In this document: piece by piece, positions 27,401-35,761 of the stretch
Position numbering within the stretch: position 1 is the stretch's first letter
Layout: every line of letters starts with the position of its first letter
Origin: Bacillota bacterium
GTDB lineage: Bacteria > Bacillota > UBA4882 > UBA8346
NCBI GenBank assembly: GCA_029974635.1
Contig: JARKQY010000058.1
Location: 1-64,000 of the forward strand
Direction: 5' to 3'
DNA: 64,000 nucleotides
Notes under the pieces: generated by a model
Told to the model about the DNA's origin: nothing
The model's database searches: none
What the model saw: the letters and a program-made list of their open reading frames with translations, nothing else
Translations under genes and position numbers: made by a program

Positions 27401-27830
27401 GGCAACAGCCACTCCGACACCGACCCGGACGGCTACGCCTACTCCAACTCCTGTTTCCGGAAAAGCAATACCAGGTAACATTGAGGCGGAGAGTTACGAC
27501 GTGATGTCGGGGGTTCAAACTGAAACCTGTTCCGAAGGCGGTCTAAGTATAGGCTGGATTGATGCCGGCGACTGGCTGGATTATCATGTAACTGTTCAAA
27601 CCACCAAGGCCTATACGGTGCAATTCAGGGTAGCCAGTCCATATTCTGATACCCAATTGCAACTTAGATTGGGAGATACAGTGTTGACAACCGTCACGAT
27701 TCCCAATACCGGCGGCTGGCAAACTTGGCAGACAGCTGCGGCGACGGTTAACTTGAGTGCCGGTAGTCAGACATTAAGGATTTATGCGGTAACCAATGGC
27801 TGGAATATCAATTGGGTTAATTTCCAGTGA
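24420..27830 (+). CDS. Secreted GH16 beta-1,3-glucanase with two jelly-roll, two discoidin and one CBM6 modules
   Basis: 1136 aa; ATG after AAAGGAGG. Signal peptide about 1-29; GH16 about 30-285, with CGELDIMEMAG (ExDxxE near residues 149-154) and WPAFWMLG. Then two tandem beta-sandwich modules (about 295-455 and 465-625) starting ETHTG/ETHNG and ending DVVYLDDIYW/DVFYIDNVYY. These look like galactose-binding-fold carbohydrate modules of a family I cannot name. Two discoidin domains and a C-terminal CBM6 follow on Thr/Pro linkers. It differs from the first GH16 by these two modules and by lacking the trefoil, so the two laminarinases probably bind different parts of the same polymer. It is controlled by upstream LacI-type operators. 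Confidence 0.92.
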   Translation: MKKSSMFFISCLIFVVILSTNIMYGSSYADNYNPGAPWVLHWSDDFDGTSLDFSKWQIEVGSDFGTGELEYCTDRPQNIFLNNSVLNIQALRENYGGKSFTAARIKTYGRFATRYGKIAAKMKLPYGYGMWPAFWMLGNNYPAKGWPKCGELDIMEMAGGNGTAGDNTVVSSFHWYVTSPTYTGGGDSGSSYTFSQRLADDWHIYEMNWTPTAISYLFDGIQVYSMNIGDPSGSNCFNFPFFIILNLAVGGNFWNPAITNPSQVTAPFPQSLQVDWVRVYKDSSLNLPAAPPATQPLAILTETHTGLDAGSRGAQLFLWADTCTAVTEAPGTGGEGSQCMKLTVGNAGWMGLGWAGPPLGDNLAGYKNSYLCFKIKTTATCGFRVGIECAGIGKDVTLSPAYGYANDGQWHNIRIPMADFAGLDFSMVTQYFMIWSNQGTTTGDVVYLDDIYWTTNTDTYMIPVVPGGQEIVINSETHNGYNVLTNGANLDAWENSVTIVSDASAAREGSTGWKVTVGTAGWFGWGVSTKARDLSAFRNSIVKFDIKSTATSQIRLSMQSANGYDCYYNLSKFGYVNDGQWHTISIPCNQFYGIDFSQVSQYLMFLFEGPVTAGDVFYIDNVYYTVGSDTVATPTPPGPTPTSGPTPTPGPTATPTTPPTATPTPTKPPATPTPTPGGEVIANILSATASTAVWPASNSSDGNSTGTRWESASSDPQWIYWDLGSNKSLSKIVIDWEVASAANYTIQGSTDATNWATLATVTNSSSANHNIITANISGFHRYVRMYGTARTTSFAYSIWETYIYVLNGVIPTPTTITTATPTPTPTRMATPTPTPTRAATATPTSTPGEEVIANILSATASTAVWPAGYSYDGNAGTRWESAKSDPQWIYWDLGSNKSLSKIIIDWEVASAANYTIQGSTNTSSWTNLATVTNSSTANHNIITTGISGSYRYVRMYGTSRTTGHGYSIWETTIYVLNGATPTSSPTVTPTPTRAATATPTPTRTATPTPTPVSGKAIPGNIEAESYDVMSGVQTETCSEGGLSIGWIDAGDWLDYHVTVQTTKAYTVQFRVASPYSDTQLQLRLGDTVLTTVTIPNTGGWQTWQTAAATVNLSAGSQTLRIYAVTNGWNINWVNFQ

Positions 27831-27879
27831 TGTAGTAGTTGTTTATAATTAATATTAACCGTTAAATTAGTGTATAACG

Positions 27880-27940
27880 GTAAAAAGTGGTGTGCTAACC
27901 TTAGAAACATACGGGATCATACCACTTTTTACTTTGTTTT
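27880..27940 (+). terminator. Intrinsic terminator closing the glucanase locus
   Basis: GTAAAAAGTGGT (27880-27891) pairs with ACCACTTTTTAC (27921-27932) over a 29-nt loop and is followed by TTTGTTTT. From here to 28171 I see only AT-rich non-coding DNA. Confidence 0.7.
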
Positions 27941-28171
27941 CCCAGAAGTTTCAATGCATTGCAATTCTCCAAAGTTAGCCTAATTAACGAGCATATTGGC
28001 ACTGAGTAAAATCAAAGCTTCAGGGAGAAGAAAGTATCTCTGAATAATAGGCAAGGTGACATTGGGGTTGTGGTTGTGCTTAGGAAAATTTTTCATTTGA
28101 TTTATAATTTTATTTTTTAAAAAGGGGAATTATTATTCAAAGAGGTTGGACTTAAAAGGAGATATTAATGT

Positions 28172-28627
28172 ATGGAAGACAGGTTTACTCCAGGGCTTTT
28201 TGCAGGACTGATAGGCGATCTAGTTCTACAGAGTTATTTTTTAATACTAAGTTTTTCGGCTATTATAGACAGAACATATACTGATTATGGGAAAATATTG
28301 ACAATGTCTAAACCATACCAAGGAGTTTTAGCTTTTATAATCGGTGTGACTTTTGAGATCCTTATTGGCGGATTGCTGGGAATAGTTTTTTCGTATTTAA
28401 TAAAATATACTACCAGTAAATTTTATTTGTTAAAAGCTATCTGCCTTGGGACGACTGCTTGGCTATTTTTTCTGGTGCCGGGCACTTTATATAGATTGCC
28501 ATTATTCGGACATATCCCGCCGAAGGAATCTTTTTTAATGTTAATTGGTTCTATTATATGGAGTATATGTGCTGCAATTGCGCTGAAATATTTGACGAAG
28601 GGTTTTAAAGTATTTTATAGGGAATAA
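28172..28627 (+). CDS. Small four-helix membrane protein (MEDRF/MKDRF family, member 1)
   Basis: 151 aa with four predicted membrane helices. It begins MEDRFTPGLFAGLIGDL, the same opening as the genes at 29926-30372 and 39139-39594 (MKDRFMNGL-AG). All three share length, helix spacing and a G-YLIK-loop in the middle. I do not know a named family. Start ATG with AAAAGGAG upstream. It is a single gene; its 3' neighbour is a decayed response regulator. Role unknown; the size suggests a small integral membrane protein without catalytic loops. Confidence 0.7.
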   Translation: MEDRFTPGLFAGLIGDLVLQSYFLILSFSAIIDRTYTDYGKILTMSKPYQGVLAFIIGVTFEILIGGLLGIVFSYLIKYTTSKFYLLKAICLGTTAWLFFLVPGTLYRLPLFGHIPPKESFLMLIGSIIWSICAAIALKYLTKGFKVFYRE

Positions 28628-28639
28628 TTCGATAAAGTG

Positions 28640-28910
28640 ATAATTAAACTGTTGTCGAGGCTCGCCAAGTTTTCTTCTAAAAATAACACGATAATTTCGC
28701 CTTTCTTTTGTATCGGAAAAGACTTTTGCCAGGTTACCCATGGCGGCTTTTGTTTAATAATATCATCGCCTCTTGAAAGACTTGATCAAATTTCTCCTTG
28801 ACCAGCGGCTTCAATAAATAATGAAAAGCCCTGACCCGGAAAGCTTCTAAGGAATACTTCCCGTAAGGGTGATATAGAGAATGATGACGGTTGCATATTC
28901 CGCAATGGAT
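28640..28910 (-). pseudogene. Decayed LytTR-type response regulator (receiver fragment)
   Basis: Read leftward, one frame gives a receiver beta-4 strand (ATVIILYITL), a second gives YGKYSLEAFRVRAFHYLLKPLVKEKF (the alpha4-beta5-alpha5 part with the conserved Lys-Pro), and a third continues NLAKVFSDTKERRNYRVIF towards a LytTR-like DNA-binding start. At least two frameshifts separate these pieces; the phospho-acceptor half is gone. No partner histidine kinase is nearby. A non-functional remnant. Confidence 0.65.
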
Positions 28911-29023
28911 GAGCGAACTTACTATGGCTTTAGACTCATTAAAAAGCAAATATGGGTGAAGGAATTGTAACCCATGGAACGAATTTGTTAATGAGGGAAC
29001 CGGAGTAAAGCGAGGTAATACCA

Positions 29024-29824
29024 TTGGGCCAGGGCCAAATATTCATCGGAACATGCGGCTTTTCATACTCTGATTGGAAAGGGGTCTTTTACCCCGAGAG
29101 CATTAATCAATCCAATATGCTTTCTTACTATGCCGCCGAATTTCCCGCAGTGGAGCTGGATTTTACTTATTACGCCATGCCAAATCCCAAAAATATCGCT
29201 GCTATGGCGAAAAAGACCCCTGACAAATTTATCTTTGCGGTAAAAGCGCATAAATCCATGACTCATGAAAGGACATTCACTCCGGCGGAAGACAGGAAGA
29301 ATTTTCAGAGCTTCACCCTGGCAATGGAGCCATTACTTGCCGCGGGAAAACTCGGGTGTGTTTTGGTGCAATTTCCTTGGGGATTTAAGTACACTCCGGA
29401 AAATAAATCTTACTTGGAATTCGCCCGGGAAGAGCTGGGCGATTTGCCCGCGGTAATTGAGTTCCGCAATATTGAATGGGTAAAGGAAGAAATTTTTATC
29501 AAGCTGGAACAGCTTAATTTTGGATTTTGCTGCGTTGATGAGCCTAAACTAAAGGGCCTTTTCCCGCCCTTGGCCAAGCGGACTTCCGATATTGGTTATC
29601 TGCGCTTTCATGGCCGGAATGCCGCCAAGTGGTGGAAAAATGATCAGCCATGGGAGCGGTATGACTACCAATATGCAAAAAATGAATTGGAGGAGTGGGT
29701 GCTTAAAATTTTAGGATTGAAGAACCAAACCCAAAAGATTTTCGTGCTCTTTAATAACCATCATGACGCGCAAGCGGTAATTAATGCCAGAATGTTCAGG
29801 AAATTACTGGGGGAGATTGGATAG
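29024..29824 (+). CDS. DUF72 (YecE-like) family protein
   Basis: 266 aa. The TIM-barrel family DUF72 is recognised by FIGTCGFSYSDWKGVFYPE, then the AVELDFTYYAMP, KFIFAVKAHKSMTHE, VLVQFPWGF and YLRFHGRNAAKWW motifs, in the usual order and over the usual length. The molecular function of DUF72 proteins is not established. The TTG at 29024 is chosen as start (GAGGTAA upstream). Monocistronic. Confidence 0.88.
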   Translation: MGQGQIFIGTCGFSYSDWKGVFYPESINQSNMLSYYAAEFPAVELDFTYYAMPNPKNIAAMAKKTPDKFIFAVKAHKSMTHERTFTPAEDRKNFQSFTLAMEPLLAAGKLGCVLVQFPWGFKYTPENKSYLEFAREELGDLPAVIEFRNIEWVKEEIFIKLEQLNFGFCCVDEPKLKGLFPPLAKRTSDIGYLRFHGRNAAKWWKNDQPWERYDYQYAKNELEEWVLKILGLKNQTQKIFVLFNNHHDAQAVINARMFRKLLGEIG

Positions 29825-29925
29825 CATCTTAAATGAATTTTCTATTCATTGTGGCATGACAAGGTAAAGCAAGGATCAAGGTCAGCCTGAAAGCCGGCCC
29901 TTTATTATTGATTGAATAATACCTC

Positions 29926-30372
29926 TCAAATCTCTTCGCGATGTTCTAGTTTATTAATTGCCCAAGCTAGTGTTAATCCATAGACACAAGCACCAATAGC
30001 ATTGCTCGCCGCTGACTCAAACGAAATTCTTATCAACCCCGGTACTTTAAAGAGCAAAGTAATTACATAGCTAAAGAACCATATTCCAAGGCCAAAATAA
30101 ATTCCTTTCGCCCAAAGATATTCCTTGGACATATACTGCAGCAGGAAAGAAAAAGCAATACCAACGGAACCTGCATATCCAAGGTGGGCTAGCATAGCAA
30201 ATAGATATTCATTTACAGCTGTTGGTTTCCTTCCATAAATCATGGTTCCAGCGAAATCAGTAAATGCTAAATTCCCAAAATGCAAAATAATTATTAAAAA
30301 GGCGCTGGTAATACTTTGAGCAAAACCCGCCACTATCCCAGCGACCAATCCATTCATAAATCTATCCTTCAT
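29926..30372 (-). CDS. Small four-helix membrane protein (MKDRF family, member 2)
   Basis: 148 aa; starts MKDRFMNGLVAGIVAGF, closely like the protein at 39139-39594 and more distantly that at 28172. Four hydrophobic segments (about 8-30, 55-78, 90-110, 120-140). Start ATG after AAGAGGTA. Function unknown. Its presence in several copies in a short stretch suggests a lineage-specific expanded family. Confidence 0.7.
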   Translation of the reverse strand: MKDRFMNGLVAGIVAGFAQSITSAFLIIILHFGNLAFTDFAGTMIYGRKPTAVNEYLFAMLAHLGYAGSVGIAFSFLLQYMSKEYLWAKGIYFGLGIWFFSYVITLLFKVPGLIRISFESAASNAIGACVYGLTLAWAINKLEHREEI

Positions 30373-30527
30373 TAAACATACCTCTTCATCAAGTTATTCA
30401 ATCATTGTTCTGCTGAATAGTATATCCAATTTTTCGATAACCACGAAGTTTTTTAGATATAGATACACACTCATTTAATTAGGAATCTCATTGCTGTAGA
30501 TATCTAAGTTCTACGCTGAAATTAGTG

Positions 30528-31457
30528 TTATAAATACAAATCCCAACGCTCTTCTTTAATCAAATTCCTGGTCCACGTATTGTTTTCTTTGGTCTCCGTC
30601 AGTTGAAATCCATAATATTGATAAAGATAACGGGCGGCTTCCAGAATATTTACGGTCCAGAGTTGTATATGGCAATAATCGTTTGTTCTGCAAAAATCAA
30701 TTACTGTTTTCATAAGCCGATGTCCCAAACCCTTGCCGCGCATTTCTGGTTCCACCAGAAACCAACGGAGTTGGGCTGTAGTATCATCGTTTTTCACCAA
30801 GGCGATTACACCCACCGGTTTTCCGACAGCTTCCGCAATCCAGATTCTCTCTCTTTCTTCATCGTGGCATTGGTGAAATCGAAGCACATATTTTTCAACG
30901 TAATCTCCGAACTCGGGACCGAACCCATACTCGTTTTCATACAATTCACGATGTCTTTTGATGATATATTCAAGATCCTTTGTCTGGTATGTTCGGATAG
31001 TAATCTCCCTACGCGAGTGAATACCGTCCAGTAACGCTCCTTCGATAAAATTCATTGATTTCACCAGTTTTATTTGTTCAGTTTCTGGTAAATGTTTGAT
31101 CAATTGTTGAATCTGATTGCTTGATCTATCCTCAAGAACGCCAAGTCGTTCCTTCCCTGCCGGGGTTAGATAAAGAATAAACGCACGGCCGTCGGTCGCA
31201 GATTTCTCTTTACAAATAAGCCCATCGGTTTCAAAACGTTTTAAAATCCTACTCATATACCCTCGATCGATATTCAACTTTTCCATCAGTAGATTTGCCA
31301 TGCAATCCTTCATTCTATCGATCTCAAGCAGGATACGAACTTCGGTTAAAGAATATGGACTGTCGAGTATGTGCCGCTCGAGCAAACCCAATACGTTGGT
31401 ATAGAAACGATTAAAACTTCGAATTGCTGCGATTGTTTGAGCATCAGCGGTTCCCAT
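30528..31457 (-). CDS. MarR-type regulator fused to a GNAT acetyltransferase
   Basis: 309 aa with two domains. Residues about 15-140 form a MarR winged helix (SLTEVRILLEI, DRGYMSRILKRFETDGLI, DGRAFILYLTPAGKE). Residues about 150-309 are a GNAT fold (RHRELYENEYGFG, GVIALVKNDDTTAQLRWFLVEPEMRGKGLGHRLM with the acetyl-CoA loop, then AARYLYQYYGF). The ATG at 31457 has AGGGGTG 6 nt upstream and is preferred to an in-frame TTG at 31487. A 37-bp perfect inverted repeat overlaps its promoter, so it is probably autoregulated. The acetylated substrate is unknown. Confidence 0.9.
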   Translation of the reverse strand: MGTADAQTIAAIRSFNRFYTNVLGLLERHILDSPYSLTEVRILLEIDRMKDCMANLLMEKLNIDRGYMSRILKRFETDGLICKEKSATDGRAFILYLTPAGKERLGVLEDRSSNQIQQLIKHLPETEQIKLVKSMNFIEGALLDGIHSRREITIRTYQTKDLEYIIKRHRELYENEYGFGPEFGDYVEKYVLRFHQCHDEERERIWIAEAVGKPVGVIALVKNDDTTAQLRWFLVEPEMRGKGLGHRLMKTVIDFCRTNDYCHIQLWTVNILEAARYLYQYYGFQLTETKENNTWTRNLIKEERWDLYL

Positions 31458-31503
31458 AGAGGCACCCCTATTGGTTATTTTTAACAAGTCACTATTTAGT
31501 ATT

Positions 31504-31545
31504 AGTATAGCAAAAACTAGTTGACTTAGTCAACTAGTTTTTGCT
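31504..31545 (-). promoter_or_regulatory. MarR-GNAT promoter with a 37-bp perfect palindrome
   Basis: Leftward promoter: TTGACT (31533-31528), 18 bp, TATACT (31509-31504). The segment 31509-31545 is an 18-bp perfect inverted repeat (AGCAAAAACTAGTTGACT) around one central T. It spans the -35 box and spacer, a usual place for a MarR-family operator. Confidence 0.75.
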
Positions 31546-31767
31546 CGTGGTTAATTAATGATACCTGCAAGATTGAGGCGAAAATGTTAATGGGCTTAAT
31601 TCTCTCATTTTTTGGGCCACTGAATATTTCTCCCAATATTTTGTCGGGGATTGAAGCCATTCAAGTAAAGGAGAATTAGATTTACGAAAAAGTTTCAAAG
31701 CTTTGCGAAAATCCCATCCATTCACATCTAACTAATCATTAATAGGCCTTTTGACCCAATTACCTTT

Positions 31768-32952
31768 CTAATCCTCTGATGCTTTAAAATTATAGATGGG
31801 CCGGATAATTTTATTAATCTCCACTGTATCTTGAATATTGGCAATAATTTCTGCCATTGGTTTATAGGCGGATGGTGCTTCATCAAGCGTATCCCTGGAT
31901 ACCGAAGTCGTAAAGATACCAGCCATCGATTTTTTAAAATCTTCCAATGTAAGATTTCTTTTGGCTTGTTTACGGCTCATGAGTCTTCCCGCTCCATGGG
32001 GGGCTGAATAGTTCCATCCGGCATTTCCTTTTCCAGTGGCAATAATGCTGCCATCTTTCATATTGATAGGAATAATTACAACTTCCCCCGTTTTAGCAGA
32101 GATGGCTCCTTTCCTGAGGATCATCTCATCAAGATCAATATAATTATGGATGGTTGTAAAACTGTCGCTTACCGAAAACCTCATTTCCGTTATAATTACT
32201 TCAGCGATGGCTTTCCGGTTGTATTCGGCGAATTTTTGGGCAATACCCATATCATTTAAGTAATAATCAAAAGTTTCACCTTCAACATATGACAGTTCCC
32301 GATTGATCTTTGTTTTGTTTTTAGCGATGGCAGCCTGAATCTCTCGATGCTTACCCTGGGATTTAAGATCTTGAATGGTTTTTTCATTATCTGCCTTAAC
32401 AATATTTGCGCTTGCTTGATTTTGATAGTACTCGGCAATTTGTTTCCCTAAATATCTGCTTCCGGAATGAATCACCAAATACAGGTTATCATGGTCGTCA
32501 ATATTCATTTCAATAAAATGATTCCCGCCGCCGAGAGTACCGATACTTAATCGCGCCCGGTTTAAATCCAGATGCTGTTTGCTTTTTAGACTCTCAAGAT
32601 CTACATAGCGGTTATACTCATGTGGAGTTCGCCGGACTCCAAAACCACTGGGGACCATTTTCCGGATAACATTATCTAATTTTTCGAAGTCGACTTTCGT
32701 TTTCTTAAAGACACTTACAAACATTCCACAACCAATATCGACTCCTACCAAGTTGGGGACGATTTTATCTTTAACGGTCATGGTCGTACCAATGGTACAT
32801 CCGGCACCGGCATGAGTATCGGGCATGATTCGGATCTGGCTCTCCTTAACAAATTCCTGGTTGCATAATTCCCGGATTTGTTCGTAGGCTGTTTCTTCAA
32901 TATTATCAGTAAACACTATCGCTTCATTAAATTGTCCTTTAACTCTTTTCAT
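31768..32952 (-). CDS. rtcB: RtcB-family RNA-splicing ligase
   Basis: 394 aa. Joins RNA 2',3'-cyclic phosphate (3'-phosphate) ends to 5'-OH ends using GTP and Mn2+. Signature parts: MPDTHAGAGCTIGTT, VGVDIGCGM (metal-binding Cys), GTLGGGNHFIEM, HSGSRYLGK and the C-terminal SAPHGAGRLMSRKQAK, including the His that becomes guanylylated in the family. The ATG at 32952 is preferred because AAGGAG lies 8 nt upstream; another in-frame ATG (32970) lacks a site. Shorter than E. coli RtcB (about 408 aa), typical of the compact clade. No archease or RtcA gene is adjacent. Confidence 0.93.
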   Translation of the reverse strand: MKRVKGQFNEAIVFTDNIEETAYEQIRELCNQEFVKESQIRIMPDTHAGAGCTIGTTMTVKDKIVPNLVGVDIGCGMFVSVFKKTKVDFEKLDNVIRKMVPSGFGVRRTPHEYNRYVDLESLKSKQHLDLNRARLSIGTLGGGNHFIEMNIDDHDNLYLVIHSGSRYLGKQIAEYYQNQASANIVKADNEKTIQDLKSQGKHREIQAAIAKNKTKINRELSYVEGETFDYYLNDMGIAQKFAEYNRKAIAEVIITEMRFSVSDSFTTIHNYIDLDEMILRKGAISAKTGEVVIIPINMKDGSIIATGKGNAGWNYSAPHGAGRLMSRKQAKRNLTLEDFKKSMAGIFTTSVSRDTLDEAPSAYKPMAEIIANIQDTVEINKIIRPIYNFKASED

Positions 32953-33279
32953 AATTATCTCCTTGTTCATAGAAATTAAAAGCGGCGACCTTAAAGTCCA
33001 AAACTGTTCTTTTTGGCCAATTTTTTAATTAGGCCTGGTTGAAGTATATGGTTGGATGCAAAAGTAACAGACAGCTTTGGCTCCAACAATTTAAATCACA
33101 AAACGATCAGTCAGATATTCATTTTTTAAATAATTTTTAGTTGTTATGGCTGATTTTATCATAATAATACTCCAACCGGATTGTCAATGTGAGATTATGG
33201 CTGAAAGTTATCATTCAAAGTTCCCCGAACGGATTTTTAACATAAACTGAAGTAAAATAGAAATCAGGGAGGGTTATCG

Positions 33280-34830
33280 ATGGTTGTATTAAAAAAGTAT
33301 CTCGACCGACTGCCGATACCCGGGAAGCTTAAACCAAAATGTAAAACCAAAAAAGAAACCTATTACGAGGTCCGGATGCTCCAAGCGTATCAGTCGCTTC
33401 ACCGCCAACTGCCGGATACGTTAATTTGGGGTTATGAAGGATTATATCCCGGCCCGGTGATTGAAGCCAACCGTAACGAAAAAGTATTGATTCAATGGGA
33501 GAATCATTTGCCCGAGAAACATTTTCTTCCGGTGGATAAAACAGTACATGGGGCCATGGATGCCCCGGAGGTCCGGACCGTCGTCCATCTTCACGGTTCC
33601 AAAGTCCGGCCGGAGAGTGATGGATTTCCGGAAGCATGGTTCACGAAGGGCTTTGAACAAACCGGACCTTTCTTTGACCGGAAAATCTGTTGTTATACTA
33701 ACCGGCAACAAGCGGCAACCTTGTGGTATCACGATCATGCGTTAGGAATTACCCGGCTAAACGTTTATGCGGGGTTGGCCGGGTTTTATTTGATTCGGGA
33801 CTGCTGGGAAAGAAAATTAAACCTACCCAAAGGGAAATATGAGATACTCTTATTAATTCAAGATCGCTCATTCAATTCCGACGGTTCATTATTCTATCCC
33901 AGCCAACCGCAACCGCCGGTCCCGGGGGTTAACCCTTGCATTACACCCGGAGTTGACGGAGATACAATTTTAGCGAATGGAAAGGTCTGGCCATACCTGG
34001 AAGTGGAACCAAGAAAATACCGGTTCCGGATCGTAAACGGGTCGAACCACCGTTTTTACAGCATGAGGCTTGATCTGGATCTTCCGATCTACCAGATCGG
34101 CACAGATGGAGGGTTTCTGACAGCCCCCGCCAAACTTTACGAATTGATCCTGGCGCCGGCGGAACGGGCCGATGTGATTATAGACTTCACCGGTTATCGA
34201 GGAAAACACCTCATCCTTCGCAATGATGCCCCTTCGCCGTTTCCCTCCGGAGCCCCCGTGGATCCCGAAACCACCGGTCAGATTATGGAGTTCCGGGTCA
34301 TACTGCCGTTGAAGGATCAGGATAACAGTTGTATCCCAGATCAGCTTTACCCGGTGACACCTATCCCGGAAAACCTGGTTAAAGTGAAACGGGATCTCAG
34401 CCTGGTAGTTCGACGCGATCAATATAACCGGCTTGAGTTTTTATTAAACGGGAAGTCCTGGCATGATCCCGCCACGGAAGAACCGCGGCGGGGCCAGGTG
34501 GAAGTCTGGAATCTCATTAATTCCGGTTTTGCGGCACACCCGATTCATGTGCACCAGATCCAATTTCAACTTTTGAACAGGCAATCCTTTGACGTGCAAC
34601 ATTTCAACCAAACGCAAGAGTTGGTCTTTACCGGTCCGCCGCAACCGCCGGGACCCGGCGAACAGGGATGGAAAGATACGATTCGAAGCAATCCGGCGGA
34701 AGTAACCCGGATTATTGTCCGTTTTGGTCCATATACCGGGCGTTACGTCTGGCATTGCCATCTCTTGGAACACGAAGACTATGATATGATGCGGCCGCTG
34801 AATGTTGTTGGAAGAAAAGGAACTACATAA
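33280..34830 (+). CDS. CotA-type multicopper oxidase (laccase / bilirubin-oxidase-like)
   Basis: 516 aa, no signal peptide. Three cupredoxin domains with all four copper motifs: HLHGSKVRPESDG (about 102), WYHDHALG (about 149), HPIHVHQ (about 418) and HCHLLEHEDYDMM (about 490), the last holding the type-1 Cys and axial Met. Length and lack of export signal match Bacillus CotA, the outer spore-coat laccase, so a spore-coat role is plausible. The gene is monocistronic after GGAGGG. Substrates would be phenols or bilirubin-like compounds with O2 reduced to water. Confidence 0.92.
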   Translation: MVVLKKYLDRLPIPGKLKPKCKTKKETYYEVRMLQAYQSLHRQLPDTLIWGYEGLYPGPVIEANRNEKVLIQWENHLPEKHFLPVDKTVHGAMDAPEVRTVVHLHGSKVRPESDGFPEAWFTKGFEQTGPFFDRKICCYTNRQQAATLWYHDHALGITRLNVYAGLAGFYLIRDCWERKLNLPKGKYEILLLIQDRSFNSDGSLFYPSQPQPPVPGVNPCITPGVDGDTILANGKVWPYLEVEPRKYRFRIVNGSNHRFYSMRLDLDLPIYQIGTDGGFLTAPAKLYELILAPAERADVIIDFTGYRGKHLILRNDAPSPFPSGAPVDPETTGQIMEFRVILPLKDQDNSCIPDQLYPVTPIPENLVKVKRDLSLVVRRDQYNRLEFLLNGKSWHDPATEEPRRGQVEVWNLINSGFAAHPIHVHQIQFQLLNRQSFDVQHFNQTQELVFTGPPQPPGPGEQGWKDTIRSNPAEVTRIIVRFGPYTGRYVWHCHLLEHEDYDMMRPLNVVGRKGTT

Positions 34831-34871
34831 TATATTTAAGGAGCTCAAGGAGTAAGAGCGGAAGGCAAAAA

Positions 34872-34946
34872 ATGAGAAAACTTTATTTGTATATGCCGGG
34901 AATTGGGACCCTCGGTAATTTTTTTGCAATGACTGCAACCAGATAG
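34872..34946 (+). CDS. Possible 24-aa micropeptide
   Basis: Short frame MRKLYLYMPGIGTLGN-FFAMTATR with GCGGAAGG 7 nt before the ATG, in the gap after the multicopper oxidase. Only the ribosome site and position support it. May be chance. Confidence 0.2.
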   Translation: MRKLYLYMPGIGTLGNFFAMTATR

Positions 34947-34996
34947 CTACAACTAACAGCTTCAGGCCTTACTTCCTACACTTGAAGTGTTATTAC

Positions 34997-35719
34997 TCAT
35001 ATTACCTTCCCAAACGCTTTAATATATTTATCAATGTATTGCTGCTTTAGCTTTGATTTATATTGCATAACATATCTAGGATGTTCTAAAGCAATTATTT
35101 CTTTAAAAAAACCGCTCTTACTGTTCATTAAGCGTAAAAATTTTTCATTCTCACCAGTCCCGAGACAATAACAAATATCTGTTTGGATGCCAAACCCAAT
35201 TTGCGTTTTAATGCTGTCAACCATAAAAGTGGCAACAGCTTCAGTTAATTCTTTACTATCGTAATAATTATAATTTTTTTCATTCCCTTTACCATCGCTA
35301 ATTGTAAAACCAAGGGGGCATATCGAGGTGATATAGAAATCTTGATAAAATTTATCTATACCCCCGTATGCTTCAATTACGTCGTAAACGAAAACGGATG
35401 AAGGTTCGTGAGTTTCCTTGCCGGAATATGCTATTCCGCATTTATCCGTAAGCCGTTTAGTGTCCGTAAAAGGAATACCTGTTACACCTGCACCGAACCT
35501 ACCCGGATTAATGCCCAAAATTAAACGACGGGTATTATAATCATTATAATATTTCTTATAAAAGTAAGCAGAAATGGTAGTTATTTTAGCGTCTTCTTTA
35601 AAAGGATTCATAATTCTGATTCCTTCAGGTAATCTTCCTCTGAAATCAAGTGCTTGGTTAAATTCTATAACTTTATCCGCAAATGTTCTCATACCTATCC
35701 GGCCGCCTTCAATGCTCAT
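34997..35719 (-). CDS. Uracil-DNA-glycosylase-superfamily protein (SMUG2/DUF4918-like)
   Basis: 240 aa. LILGINPGRFGAGVTGIPFTD is the glycosylase water-activating/base-pocket motif of the SMUG2-like (DUF4918) branch, and ALEHPRYVMQYK near the end is the His-Pro minor-groove loop. It would excise uracil or damaged pyrimidines from DNA. The ATG at 35719 has a weak ribosome site; an internal ATG at 35692 is an alternative. It lies 42 bp after the acyltransferase gene on the same strand and may share its transcript. Confidence 0.75.
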   Translation of the reverse strand: MSIEGGRIGMRTFADKVIEFNQALDFRGRLPEGIRIMNPFKEDAKITTISAYFYKKYYNDYNTRRLILGINPGRFGAGVTGIPFTDTKRLTDKCGIAYSGKETHEPSSVFVYDVIEAYGGIDKFYQDFYITSICPLGFTISDGKGNEKNYNYYDSKELTEAVATFMVDSIKTQIGFGIQTDICYCLGTGENEKFLRLMNSKSGFFKEIIALEHPRYVMQYKSKLKQQYIDKYIKAFGKVI

Positions 35720-35761
35720 GATGATTGTTGATTTTTCTCTGGATTTCAGTTTTGTTTCAAT

